Position numbers and translations under genes: made by a program
Notes under the pieces: generated by a model
What the model was told of the DNA's origin: nothing
What the model saw: only the letters and a program-made list of their open reading frames with translations
Databases searched by the model: none
In this document: positions 26,641-36,755 of the stretch, piece by piece
How the letters are laid out: each line of letters opens with the position of its first letter
Numbering within the stretch: the first letter of the stretch is position 1
Assembly: GCA_032164245.1 (NCBI GenBank)
Contig: JAVMKO010000189.1
Span: 62,001-126,000 of the forward strand
Length of the DNA: 64,000 bases
From: Sternotherus odoratus
Taxonomy: Eukaryota; Chordata; Testudines; Kinosternidae
Direction of reading: 5' to 3'

Positions 26641-27181
26641 GGCAGGGAGGGGGTCCCTGGCCTCTGTTTGCCAGGAGCGGGGAATGGGCGATGGGATGGG
26701 GTCACTGGATGGGTCCCTGTTCGGTTCATTCCCTGGGGGGCGCCTGGCACTGGCCACTGTCGGCCGCCAGGACCCGGGGCTGGATGGACCCTGGCTCTGA
26801 CCCGCTCGTCCCCAGGATGTACCCAGCCTGGCTTCCTGGGCCGGCAGCGGGGGGGCTGGTCCGAAGCACAGCGTGGGGGGGGAGGGATGCAAAGGCCCCG
26901 TTTTCTGCTCCGGCGGCCCTGACCCCGCTGTGGTGTCGCACTCAGCCAGCCGGCGGTGAGAGCCCCGTTCTCAGTGCGGATGCTCCCCAACGGGTCACCG
27001 TGCCTGGAAGGGGGGGAGGGGAGGGTTTAGCCAGCCACGCCCCACCCGCGGGGCCCACGCTGCGGGCAGAGAACCGACGCCAGGCCCCGAGCTCAGTCAC
27101 CTGGCCGCTCGTTCTCCGCTCTGACCCGCCCCTCAGCCTGGTTCTTCCTCCTGGGGACCGGCCGCGCGGCTCCACGGGGGG
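26641..27181. other. Intergenic DNA, no gene recognised
   Basis: GC-rich, single copy apart from its mirror in the right arm. No supported feature. Confidence 0.45.
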
Positions 27182-27790
27182 TGTGAGAGTCTGTTACCCC
27201 AGCCCTGTGCTCTCCAGTACAAAAGCTGGGACTCTTCACTAGCCAAACCACTCAACCAAGCTGCTTCCCAGCCAAATTCAGTTTTACACCCCCCAGGCTC
27301 CCACACTTGACCAGCTGAGAACTTGGGGACCCCCGGCTGCCACCATCTGAGTAGATATGCAAAGCCGGGATCGGGGTACTCAGACTCCCCAAAAACCTAA
27401 CTCTGTCTTCCTCCCTGAAAGCCCGAGTCAGACACCTGGAGGCTGTTTCCCTCCCCCTCCTCTCTTCTCGTGGAAGAGTCGGGCACCGTTCCTCAGCTTA
27501 TAACCTGAGCTGATTCTTCCCTCCCCCCCTCCTTGTCCCCCTCTCTTCCCAACCTGGAAGCAAAGGAAGCCCTAAGGGAAGTAAACCACACGGTTTATAA
27601 CTAACCAGATTTAATAAAGACAAAGATTATAGAACAGAGACACAGTGCAGCTTACAAGCTGGAGTTCCTACCTCCCTTCTGAAAAGGAGAGAAACACCCC
27701 AAAAAGGCCAGGCTTAATATATCAAAGATCACGTACATCAGCTAAGTAGAAAGAGAAGAAGGAAACACTGAGTCCTCTCCACAGCTAGCG
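27182..27790 (-). mobile_element. Probable LTR or other retroelement remnant
   Basis: AT-richer block beginning TGTGAGAGTCTGTTACC, so the sense (minus) strand ends GGTAACAGACTCTCACA. On the minus strand it carries TTTATTAAATCTGG and CCGTGTGGTTTACTTCCC, an R/U5-like arrangement. The other boundary and target duplications were not resolved. Confidence 0.45.
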
Positions 27791-28069
27791 GTGCTCACGA
27801 ACTCTGGCTCCTGCCGCAGGGCCAGCCAAACCGAACCGAACTCCCGAGACGCCTCCCGTCCTCATGGTCTTGAGGCTCTGAGGACACCCTGTCTCAGATA
27901 ACATAGCCCCACCCAGGGGGTCCCCGGCCTTCCTCGCAGGGCACCCCGAGACGAGACCTTGGCCTGAGCCCCGCAGATCCGGGAGCCCTGGCGACGGGAG
28001 AGGGAACGGATGTGGGGGGCGAAGGAGGGCCCAGGATGACACTTAAGCGGGGTGGCTGGAAGAAGGCTG
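27791..28069. other. Intergenic DNA, no gene recognised
   Basis: No supported feature. Short GC-rich stretch before the 15-bp array. Confidence 0.4.
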
Positions 28070-28325
28070 GCCCCAGTTCTCCCAGCCCCAGTTCTCCCAG
28101 CCCCAGGCTCCCAGCCCCAGTTCTCCCAGCCCCAGTTCTCTCAGCCCCAGACTCCCAGCCCCAGTTCTCCCAGCCCCAGTTCTCCCAGCCCCAGTTCTCT
28201 CAGCCCCAGGCTCCCAGCCCCAGTTCTCCCAGCCCCAGTTCTCCCAGCCCCAGGCTCCCAGCCCCAGTTCTCCCAGCCCCAGACTCCCAGCCCCAGTTCT
28301 CCCAGCCCCAGGCTCCCAGCCCTAG
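28070..28325 (+). repeat. 15-bp minisatellite
   Basis: Units of AGCCCCAGTTCTCCC, mixed with AGCCCCAGGCTCCC and AGCCCCAGACTCCC, about 17 copies. The right arm has only about 7 (43295-43395). Confidence 0.95.
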
Positions 28326-28858
28326 CTCAGTGGGGAGGGGAGACCTCTGACCCTTCCCCTCGCCTCCTGATTTTAATCAGCCTGGAGTTTGGGGGCCCCC
28401 AAGAGCCATGGTTCCATGGAGCTGGCACCCCTCTGATGGGAAACTGAGGCACGCAGCAGGGAGTTGCAGCCAGCTCTTCAAAGGCCCCCTAACCTCCCTC
28501 CCCATGGCCCGTCCCTTTCTGCCCCTGGCTCTGTGCTTGGCCGGTGTCCACCAGTGGAGGACTTGGGACGCTCCAGACCAGCTGCTCTCTGGGGAAACGG
28601 GCCAGTCCCGACCAGCCTGTGCTTCTCCCCGGAGACCCCCGGGGCGTCCTTGGATGGACGCTGGGCGGGGGAGACTCCGGCCCCTCTGGGGCGTGTACGG
28701 GATCAACGGTCCCTCTAGCCCCGGGGGTCTCACACTGTCCTGGTCGCTCCGTTCCCAGAGCAAGTCCCTGAGCATGACCCACCATGAGCAATAATATCGT
28801 TAACACCCGGCTAAGCAGGGTTTGGGGGGATGGGGGGGGCGACAGCTGGTGACCCCGC
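28326..28858. other. Intergenic DNA, no gene recognised
   Basis: Single-copy DNA mirrored in the right arm. No supported exon. Confidence 0.4.
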
Positions 28859-29082
28859 GAGCTCTCGGTTGGATGAAACACTGTTTCCCTAGGAGGGGGG
28901 TGAAGCTCTGGAATGGGGTCCCTAGGGAGGTGGGGGAATCTCCTTCCTTAGAGGTTTTTAAGGTCGGGCTGGACAGAGCCCTGGCTGGGATGGTTTAGTT
29001 GGGGTTGGTCCTGCTCTGAGCAGGGGGTTGGACTAGACCCTCCTGAGGTCCCTTCAACCCTGAGATTCTATGATCCGATGAC
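28859..29082 (+). mobile_element. CR1 LINE 3' end
   Basis: Contains GAAACACTGTTTCCCTAGG, TTTTTAAGGTCGGGCTGGAC, CCCTGGCTGGGATGGTTTAG and ends with CCTGAGGTCCCTTCAACCCT then GATTCTATGATCCGATG, the characteristic CR1 3' terminus. Only the last ~220 bp are present, as is usual for 5'-truncated insertions. Confidence 0.92.
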
Positions 29083-29219
29083 CCCCATGTAATAACCCCC
29101 TGCCCCCCACTTTGAGACCCCCTGTTCCAGCCCGTGACCCGCCGGGGGGGGGGGGGCGCACAGCTGCGGACACGCAGAATTCATCGCTCCCGCATCATTT
29201 GGTGGTTCCCCGCATAACA

Positions 29220-29362
29220 AACCGCTCCGCCCCCGCAGGGCTGCAGTTCCGCCTTCCGCCACCAGAGGGCGCTGGGGCACCAGGACAGGCCGAGGCATGA
29301 ACGCGGCCGGCTCCGCTGGCGTCACGGCGCCCTCTGGTGGGCAAAGGCGGAACTGCAGCACT
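29220..29362. promoter_or_regulatory. Convergent CTCF-type motif pair in an inverted repeat
   Basis: CCACCAGAGGGCGC at 29259-29272 and its reverse complement GCGCCCTCTGGTGG at 29327-29340 both fit the 14-bp CTCF core consensus. They lie inside a longer inverted repeat (CTGCAGTTCCGCCTT against AAGGCGGAACTGCAG), so the block can fold into a hairpin. It may be a small foldback element carrying CTCF sites. Conserved in the right arm at 42282-42295 and 42350-42363. Confidence 0.65.
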
Positions 29363-29429
29363 TCTGGGGCAAAATGTGTTTTCGAGGGAGTGGGGAGGGG
29401 GAGGACAGGACAGCTGCCCCCCCCGGAGC

Positions 29430-29640
29430 AGAGTTCATCACCCCCCCCCCCAGCAGAGTTCATCACAGCCCCCCCCCAGCAGAGTTCATCACAGCCCCCC
29501 CGCCCCCCCCGAGCAGAGTTCATCACAGCTCCCCCCCCCGGAGCAGAGTTCATCACAGCCCCCCCCCAGCAGAGTTCATCACAGCCCGCCCCCCCGGAGC
29601 AGAGTTCATCACAGCCCTCCCCCCCCCCCGAGCAGAGGTC
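29430..29640 (+). repeat. 26-bp GAGTTCATCACAG minisatellite
   Basis: About eight units of GCAGAGTTCATCACAGC followed by C-runs of variable length. Mirrored at 41985-42210. Confidence 0.93.
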
Positions 29641-30457
29641 AGGAGCTAGTGGGGGTGGGGTGCCAGCAATGAGCCCGGGGCAGGGGGCTGCAGAGCCCCA
29701 TGGGGAAGGGGGTGAGGGGCCTTTCGGCTCTCGCCAGGGGAGCTGCGGAAGAGCCGGTTTCTGGGGCAGAGGCCGCGGCCCTGTTGCCTTCGGCTGGGGA
29801 CCGAGTTCCGCTCCGGGGCTCAGGCCCCACTGACCCCCCCCGCCCGTCTCTCCGGCAGGGCCCAGCCGAGGGGCCCCTGGGTGCGGGGCGATGAATCCAG
29901 CGCTGGCCCCGGGGCCCGGAGCCGCCCAACGAGTTCTGCCAGCCCGGGCGGGCGCCGACGCCGCCCATGGGAACAGGCCGGGACTTGGTGCCTCGTTCCC
30001 GCTGCCTTTGAACCGCCTGGGGGCCGCGGTGCCGCTCCTGGGTCCGCCCGGCCCTGCCACCGACCGCGGGACGAGATCTGTGCCGGGCGCGGGGGCAGGC
30101 TCGGGCCGCTGAAGGGAGACTTTTGGGGAGGGGGGGGGGATCAGAGACGCCTCAATGCCCCCGGCAGGCGGGAACTCGGCCGGATCCTCACCCGCTTCCA
30201 CCCCGTGCTGGGAACCGGGCAGGGCACAACGGTGGCTTCGGGTTCCCCGGCGTCACTGCCCGGCCCCTGGGGCAAAGGAGAGCAACCTCGGAGCTGCTGT
30301 AACGGACACTGGGCTTCCCCGGGGCCCCGTCGTCAGAGCCCCCATCCTCCCCCATGGGCCGCACTGCAGTGTGCTGGGCCCGAGCTCAGTGTAGGGGTCT
30401 GGGCAGGGCCTGGGGTGACAGGGGCCCTGCGTTTCCTGGCTCTGGGAGGGGAGCGGG
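29641..30457. other. Intergenic DNA before the LTR
   Basis: CpG-rich, with no recognised exon or element. Its last five bases GCGGG (30453-30457) are the target duplication of the following LTR. Confidence 0.5.
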
Positions 30458-31244
30458 TGTCCCGGAGCACCCGGGCGATGGTCTGGAACCGCTCCCTAGG
30501 AAGCCAGACCGGACTCCGGGGGAAGGGCCCCTTCTCCGTACACAGCCTGTTTCCCAGGCCAGGAGCTTCAGGGGTCCCCACTTCCACCTTCCTGGGTCTG
30601 ACCTCGGAGCATTCAGCACCTTCTGCCCCTCCGTGTGCTTCCCCCAGCAAGCCCGCCTGGGCGGGGTCCTGGGGGAGCCCATGGGTTCTGCACCCCAAAT
30701 CCACAGTCAGACGTGACTCTCAGCCAGCCAGCAGAATAGACGGTTTATTTGAGATGTCAGGAACCATCCAACTCACAGCTTCTCAGTCTCAACAGGGTCC
30801 CTCAGTCAGGTCCTTCTGGGGTGCCAGGAGAATGAGACCCAGATTCTGGGCTCCTGCTTCTCCCCCAGGTTTATTCAATGACTTCCATCTGGTCCAACAC
30901 AGACCATGCAGCGAGCGAGCGTGAGCCCTCCGCTGGATCCATCTCGGGGCTAGAGAGCGAGTTGGCTTCTCCCCCCTTCCCAGCTAGACCCAGACTGTCC
31001 CAAAACTCCCTCTAGCCCCTGCCTGCTCTCCTTTGTCCCTTGTCTGGTTTCCCGGGCTAGGAGGCATCACCTGACCTCCCTCCAACAGGTTCAGTTGACC
31101 TCCCGCCCCCGCTTGGGGTCAGGTTACAGCTTCACCTTGGCTTTGCTTTGCATCAGCTACACATTCCTTTCCCTCCACATAGACGCTCAAGAAATGCATT
31201 GGGGAAACCGAGGCACACACACACAGTACTCCCACTTCGTCACA
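30458..31244 (-). mobile_element. Solo LTR, family A, inserted at a SINE head
   Basis: 787 bp from TGTCCCGGAGC to ACTTCGTCACA with perfect GCGGG duplications at 30453-30457 and 31245-31249. The second duplication leads straight into the tRNA-like SINE head GGGGTCTAGTGGTTGGAGCA, so the LTR landed at or in the SINE start. The right arm carries it at identical length (40372-41158). Confidence 0.9.
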
Positions 31245-31245
31245 G

Positions 31246-31354
31246 CGGGGTCTAGTGGTTGGAGCAGGAGAGGGCAGGGAGCCTGGACTCCTGGGTTCTG
31301 TCCCCGACCTGCTGCCGCCTCACTGCTTGACTCTCCTCCTGCCTCAGTTTCCCC
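31246..31354 (+). mobile_element. tRNA-derived CORE-type SINE
   Basis: Starts with the A-box-like GTCTAGTGGTTGGAGCAGG, then GGACTCCTGGGTTCTGTCCC (B-box-like), and ends CTGCCTCAGTTTCCCC. The head of this SINE is tandemly amplified in the spacer at 33656-36755. Confidence 0.7.
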
Positions 31355-31599
31355 TCTTCACATTCTCATGCCAATGACCTTCCCCCCCACGTGTCTGGAC
31401 AAGTCCCGGGGTCCCCCAAAAGCGGATCCCGCCCCCTGCTCTGGCTTTGATGAGCCCCTTTCGCGTTCCCCCGGGGGGGGCTTTACTTGGGGGGCAGAAC
31501 AGACCCCCCCATCCAACCGTGGGGGGCGACCTGCCAGCCAGTCCCTGCCCGTTGCAATGTTCTCGTGGTGCCGGGGGTGGGGGGCACTGATGGGGGGGG

Positions 31600-31781
31600 C
31601 GTCCTGCCCCTTTAAATCTCCGCCCGCCCCACTCCCGCATGGGACTTGTAAACACGCGGCCCCCCCTCGTTCGGGCCCCGCCCGGCTACCATTGGCCCGG
31701 CCCCTCGCATCTCATTAGCATACATTACCGCTGGAGCGGCCCCAGTGCAGGTGCAGCCGGGCCGGGCGCGCAGCGGGTGCC
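31600..31781 (+). promoter_or_regulatory. Promoter of the signal-peptide gene with octamer variant and CCAAT box
   Basis: Inverted CCAAT box ACCATTGGCCC (ATTGG at 31691-31695) and ATTAGCAT at 31714-31721, the reverse complement of the octamer variant ATGCTAAT, about 65 bp before the ATG. There is no TATA box. An octamer close to the start suits a B-lymphoid promoter bound by OCT1/OCT2. That reading is inference. Confidence 0.5.
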
Positions 31782-31860
31782 ATGGGGCCGGCGCGGTGGG
31801 GCCGGGACCGGGACCGGGCGATGCTGGCGGCGCTGGGGCTGCTCTGGGCAGCCGGCCGAG
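31782..31860 (+). CDS. First coding exon, secretory signal peptide; candidate CD79A
   Basis: ATG at 31782 encodes 26 residues: a basic start (MGPARWGRDRDR) followed by a hydrophobic core (AMLAALGLLWAAG). A consensus donor GAG|GTATGG follows at 31861, giving a phase-1 intron as in immunoglobulin-superfamily signal exons. In mammals CD79A, the B-cell receptor Ig-alpha chain, is the gene beside RPS19. Synteny, the phase-1 signal exon and the octamer promoter are the only reasons for the suggestion. The Ig domain and ITAM exons are not in the window. The left copy ends 7 bases later at the N gap. Other type-I membrane or secreted proteins remain possible. Confidence 0.5.
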
Positions 31861-31867
31861 GTATGGG

Positions 31868-32067
31868 NNNNNNNNNNNNNNNNNNNNNNNNNNNNNNNNN
31901 NNNNNNNNNNNNNNNNNNNNNNNNNNNNNNNNNNNNNNNNNNNNNNNNNNNNNNNNNNNNNNNNNNNNNNNNNNNNNNNNNNNNNNNNNNNNNNNNNNNN
32001 NNNNNNNNNNNNNNNNNNNNNNNNNNNNNNNNNNNNNNNNNNNNNNNNNNNNNNNNNNNNNNNNNNN
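31868..32067. other. Assembly gap of exactly 200 N
   Basis: A round-number N run, the placeholder used by some scaffolding and curation tools. It means a join of unknown distance. The two flanks belong to different contigs, and order and orientation across it are not supported by sequence. Confidence 0.97.
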
Positions 32068-32749
32068 CCTCCCCCCACAGGAGGGGGCGTCACCTCTCGC
32101 TTTGGGGGACGCGGGGGGTGGCTAAGGGGGGGTAAACTGAGGGGGGGATGGGATGGGGCCGGCTCGCAGGGGGGCCGGGGGGGGGTAATTGGAGGGGCTG
32201 GGCACGGGGGGGGGCACATCCCCCTGTTCCCCCCACCCCCCCCTCCTACCCCCCAGCCCCCCCCAGCTGCCCCCCGCCAGTGACTCCTTCATACTCCCCC
32301 CCCCCGTCGCACCGCACCCCCCCGGGGCCTTTCCCCGCGGGGGGGCTGATCCGATCCGGGGCCTCTGCACCCAGGGGGCTCTTACTGGGGGGCTGCGTCC
32401 AGGACTCCTGGGTTCCCTCCAGGCCCTGGGGGGGATCAGAGCAGGGGGCCCCTGGGCCGCAGTTCGCTCCCCTTCTCCCCCCACCAGTGACCCCCCCCCG
32501 GCTGCTGTCACCCCCCATCCCAGCTAGGCCAGCTTAGGTTGCCGTGGCAACACCCCCATCGCCCGTTGCTAAGCACCAAGACTGTAGGACTCCCTGGTGT
32601 GTGTGTGTGGGGGGGCGGTTTATTGCTGTGTCAGCTCGTTCCCCAGCGCCCCCCCCCCCTCCGCCAGGGTCTCCACGGCGACCGCGGCGCAGCCAGCTGT
32701 GACTGCCAAGGTCACTCGCGCCACGAAGGTCACCGGTCCCCCCCAGGCC
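32068..32749. other. Spacer, GC-rich, no gene
   Basis: Long C- and G-runs. A short TG microsatellite lies near 32597. No supported exon on either strand. Confidence 0.5.
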
Positions 32750-33405
32750 TGCCGGTGCCCCTCACTCCCGACCCGCAACCCCCCGGCTCTGCCGGTGCCC
32801 CCCACTCCCGACCCGCAACCCCCCGGCTCTGCCGGTGCCCCCCACTCCCGACCCGCAACCCCCGGCTCTGCCGGTGCCCCTCACTCCCGACCCGCAACCC
32901 CCCGGCTCTGCCGGTGCCCCTCACTCCCGACCCGCAACCCCCCGGCTCTGCCGGTGCCCCTCACTCCCGACCCGCAACCCCCCGGCTCTGCCGGTGCCCC
33001 CCACTCCCGACCCGCAACCCCCGGCTCTGCCGGTGCCCCCCACTCCCGACCCACAGCCTCCCACAGCTCTGCCGGTGCCCCCCACTCCCGACCCGCAACC
33101 CCCCCCGGCTCTGCCCGTGCCCCTCACTCCCGACCCGCAACCCCCCGGCTCCGCCAGTGCCCCTCACTCCCCACCCACAGCCTCCCACAGCTCTGCCCGG
33201 TGCCCCCCACTCCCGACCCGCAACCCCCCGGCTCTGCCGGTGCCCCTCACTCCCCACACACAGCCCCCCCCCCAGGCCTGTCGGTGCCCCTCACTCCCGA
33301 CCCGCAACCCCCCGGCTCCGCTGGTGCCCCCCACTCCCCCTCCACAGCCCCCCCCAGCTCCGCCGGTGCCCCTCACTCCCGACCTGCAGCCCCCTGCTAG
33401 CCCAG
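32750..33405 (+). repeat. 40-bp minisatellite
   Basis: About 16 units of 40 bp with CACTCCCGACCCGCAACCCC and GGCTCTGCCGGTGCCCC; some units have CCCACAGCCTCCCACAGC instead. Present once, in the spacer. Confidence 0.95.
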
Positions 33406-33655
33406 CCACCCAGGGGAGGCAGCACTGGATTCCTGGCATATTTTGGGCCTGCACCAGTGCCAACAATGGGACCCATTTTTCTGCCAGCTCGACCCCCCGT
33501 CCCCAGAAGGAGGTGGAACAGCCCGGACTCCCAGCCCCCCCCCCCCCGGGTGAGACAGGACCAGAGCTGCCCCCAGGTCTGAGGCTCCATCCACCTCCAG
33601 CCACTGCCCCCACCTGGGGCGGGAAACTGAGGCACATGGCACGAAGATCATGGAG

Positions 33656-34145
33656 TGAGGCAACAGCAGGAATAGAACCCAGGAGTCCTGGCTCCCAGCC
33701 CCCCCTGCTCTCAACACCAGACCCCACTCCCCTCCCAGAGCTGGGGAGAGAACCCAGGAGTCCTGGCTCCCAGCCCCCCCTGCTCTCACCACCAGACCCC
33801 ACTCCCCTCCCAGAGCTGGGGAGAGAACCCAGGAGTCCTGGTTCCAGCCCCCCCTGCTCTCACCACTAGACCCCCACTCCCCTCCCAGAGCTGGGGAGAG
33901 AACCCAGGAGTCCTGGCTCCCAGCCCCCCCTGCTCTCACCACTAGACCCCACTCCCCTCCCAGAGCTGGGGAGAGAACCCAGGAGTCCTGGTTCCAGCCC
34001 CCTGCTCTCACCACTAGACCCCACTCCCCTCCCAGAGCTGGGGAGAGAACCCAGGAGTCCTGGTTCCAGCCCCCTGCTCTCACCACTAGACCCCACTCCC
34101 CTCCCAGAGCTGGGGAGAGAACCCAGGAGTCCTGGCTCCCAGCCT
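33656..34145 (-). repeat. Tandem array of SINE heads, minus orientation
   Basis: About seven units of roughly 75 bp, each containing AACCCAGGAGTCCTGG, CTCTCACCACTAGACCCC and CCCAGAGCTGGGGAGAG. This is the reverse complement of the tRNA-like head of the SINE at 31246. Confidence 0.9.
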
Positions 34146-34620
34146 CCCCCCCCCACCCCCCGCCCCTGTAAGCCATTGCCAAGGCCATTCCCACTCTGGC
34201 ACCAGGGCCAGGCTCTTGGGCCCCATCCAGCCCTGGGGCGGGGGGGGAAACAGGGACCAGCCACCCCCAGGGGCCCAGGGTTGTCAGCCTCCCCCCCCGG
34301 TCACATTCCTTGGGGGTCAGTGGAGGGGGGGGGGGACGCTGGCACCCCCCATGGGTGCGGCCCTGACCCCCACATTCCTGCCAAGCCAGGAGCGCCCGCC
34401 ACTGCCCACAGAGCCGCCAAGATGGGGACGGACAAGGGGCCTTTGTTCCCCTGCCAGCGAGCTCCTGGCACCCACCCCCACCCCGGACGCCTGGGTCCCT
34501 CGGTCTGGAGCAGGCTGCTGCGCTCCCCATCAGACCCCTCCTTGCCCCTCCGTCCCCAGCACCCCTGGCTCCCCCCACCCCTGCCAGTGCCCCTCAATCC
34601 AGACCCACAGACTCCTGCTA
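34146..34620. other. Spacer, no gene
   Basis: GC-rich DNA between SINE-head arrays. Nothing supported. Confidence 0.45.
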
Positions 34621-34624
34621 GCTC

Positions 34625-34955
34625 TGGGAGGGGAGTGATGTCTAGTGGTTAGAGCAGGGGGGTTCGGAGCCAGGACTCCTGGGTTCTTTCCCTGGCTCTC
34701 GGGGGGGAGTGGGGTCTAGTGGTAAGGGCAGAGGGGCTGGAAGCCAGGACTCCTGGGTTCTCTCCCTGGCTCTGGGAGGGGAGTGATGTCTAGTGGTTAG
34801 AGCAGGGGGGCTGGAAGCCAGGACTCCTGGGTTCTTTCCCTGGCTCTCGGGGGGGAGTGGGGTCTAGTGGTTAGAGCAGGGGGGCTGGGAGCCAGGACTC
34901 CTGGGTTCTCTCCCTGGCTCTGGGAGGGGAGTGGGGTCTAGTGGTTAGAGTGGGG
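34625..34955 (+). repeat. Tandem array of SINE heads, plus orientation
   Basis: About five units of roughly 75 bp with GGGTCTAGTGGTTAGAGCAG, then GAAGCCAGGACTCCTGGG and CTCTGGGAGGGGAGTG. Opposite orientation to the array at 33656-34145. Confidence 0.9.
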
Positions 34956-35524
34956 TGGGGGGGTTGAAAGTTTGGGGAATGAAGGCTTGGTCTAGTGGGG
35001 GGGTAGTTGCCATAGCAAGGAGGTGGGCTGGGCCGGGGGGAGGGGCCAGTGCCCGGGGGAGCTGGCACGGGGGGGGGGGGTGACAATGGCCTTTTCTCCG
35101 CTGCCTGCTGGGGATAAGGACCTGCTGTGTGGGGCACAGAGAGGCCTGTCAGCCCCGCGGCCCTGGCACAGGCCGTCTCCTCCTGGCACCGCCCCAGGGA
35201 CACGCCACGGGGGGGGGAAACTGAGGCACAAACCTGTCCGGGTGACCCCCAGCAGAGAACCCAGGAGTAAGAAGCAGCCGGCTCTGTGGTGCCGGGCGTT
35301 AGGCGGTTTCATGCCCCATTCCCAGGGACAGCGCCGGCGGGGAGAGGGTCCCTGGGGTGGGGGAGCTGGCACCATGGGGCGGCACAGGTGGGGGGGCAGG
35401 GCTCCGAGGGAGGGGCCGCACAGGTGTAGGGGGGCCGTGTGGGCTGGACACTGGCCCAGAGACGAGATAATCGGGACGAGCCGGCCCCACGCGCCAGAGC
35501 CAGACAGGAGCAAACCAAAGGAGA
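34956..35524. other. Spacer, no gene
   Basis: GC-rich. I looked for immunoglobulin or ITAM exons on the minus strand and saw none. Confidence 0.45.
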
Positions 35525-35755
35525 GCCAGAGAGAGAACCCAGGAGTCCTGGCTCCCAGCCCCCCCCCCCCTCCCCCCCCCCCCCCGCTCTAACCACTAGA
35601 CCCCACTCTCTTCCCACAGCCAGAGAGAGAACCCAGGAGTCCTGGCTCCCCTCCCCCCCCCGCTCTAACCACTAGACCCCACTCTCTTCCCACAGCCAGA
35701 GAGAGAACCCAGGAGTCCTGGCTCCCCTCCCCCCCCCCCCCACTCTAACCACCAG
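35525..35755 (-). repeat. SINE-head tandem repeats, minus orientation
   Basis: Three units with AGAGAGAACCCAGGAGTCC and CTCTAACCACTAGACCCC, separated by C-runs. Confidence 0.85.
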
Positions 35756-36235
35756 CCCCCACTTCCCAAGGCAGGCTTCCAAGGCCTCATTAAAGTGGAT
35801 ACAAGTGGGGGGGCTGAGGGAGAAAACAGGGATATCTGCCCCCCCAGGTTCCCTGCTGCCCCACCCCATAGACTGAGCCCCAGCGCTGACCTGGGGTGGG
35901 GGGGGAGCTGCAGGCCCCACCCTCCACCGGGCAGCCAGGAGAGCCAGCTAGGCCTGGGCTGGGGAGACCGGGGGGGGACAGCAGACGCCCCCAGACACTC
36001 CAGGGCTGCTGTGTCCATCCCCCCCCCCCCCCCCCGTCCCCACACTGCCCTGCCTGGGCCCAGCCCTGGGCTCTGTAACCTGGCTTGTCCCCAGCTATGG
36101 GGTGGCCAAGAAGGGGACAGAGGCAGCAAACGGGGTGCTGGCCCCCCAAACCTGCCAAGGGAGGGTCCCAGAGCAGCTCAGGTAAGTAAGGAAGGGGGAG
36201 CAGGGGGGAAAAATCTGTCAGCAGGACCCCAAAAT
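35756..36235. other. Spacer, no gene
   Basis: No supported feature; several poly-C and poly-G tracts. Confidence 0.4.
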
Positions 36236-36425
36236 CCATATCACAGACCTGGGACAGAACCCAGGAGTCCGGGCTCCCCGCTCTAACCACTAGACCCCAC
36301 TCCCCTCCCAGGGGCAGGGAGAGAACCCAGGAGTCCTGGCTCCCCGCTCTAACCACTAGACCCCACTCCCCTCCCAGAGCTAGGGAGAGAACCCAGGAGT
36401 CCTGGCTCCCCCCCCCACACTCTGA
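36236..36425 (-). repeat. SINE-head tandem repeats, minus orientation
   Basis: Three units of the AACCCAGGAGTCCTGG ... CTAACCACTAGACCCC type, about 65 bp each. Confidence 0.85.
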
Positions 36426-36640
36426 CCATTAGCCAGAACCAGGCCCCCGGCTCCCCCAGGCTCCCACCAGGCCAGTGTCAATCCCATCATGCCTGGGCCA
36501 CCCCCCCCCCAATCCCTTCCCGGGGCAGAGAGGATGCGGGGGGGGGGGGGGGCAGACATGGGGGGCCCCTGGCCAGGAAAGCAGCTGCTACACTTAGGTT
36601 GGATAAAGAGGGGAATGTGCTAATTCACAGCAACAGAGTG

Positions 36641-36755
36641 AGGGGGGAATGGGAGCCAGGACTCCTGGGTTCTCTCCACAGCTCTGGGAGGGAGTGGGAG
36701 CTACTGGTTAGAGCGGGGCGGGGGTTGGGAGCCAGGACTCCTGGGTTCCTTCTCT
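36641..36755 (+). repeat. SINE-head repeats, plus orientation
   Basis: Two degraded units with GGAGCCAGGACTCCTGGG and CTACTGGTTAGAGC, facing the minus-oriented units at 36236-36425. Confidence 0.75.

Noticed and set aside
33656..36755. tRNA genes in the spacer
   Set aside because: The units resemble a tRNA head only over the A-box region and lack acceptor and anticodon stem pairing. They are SINE heads.
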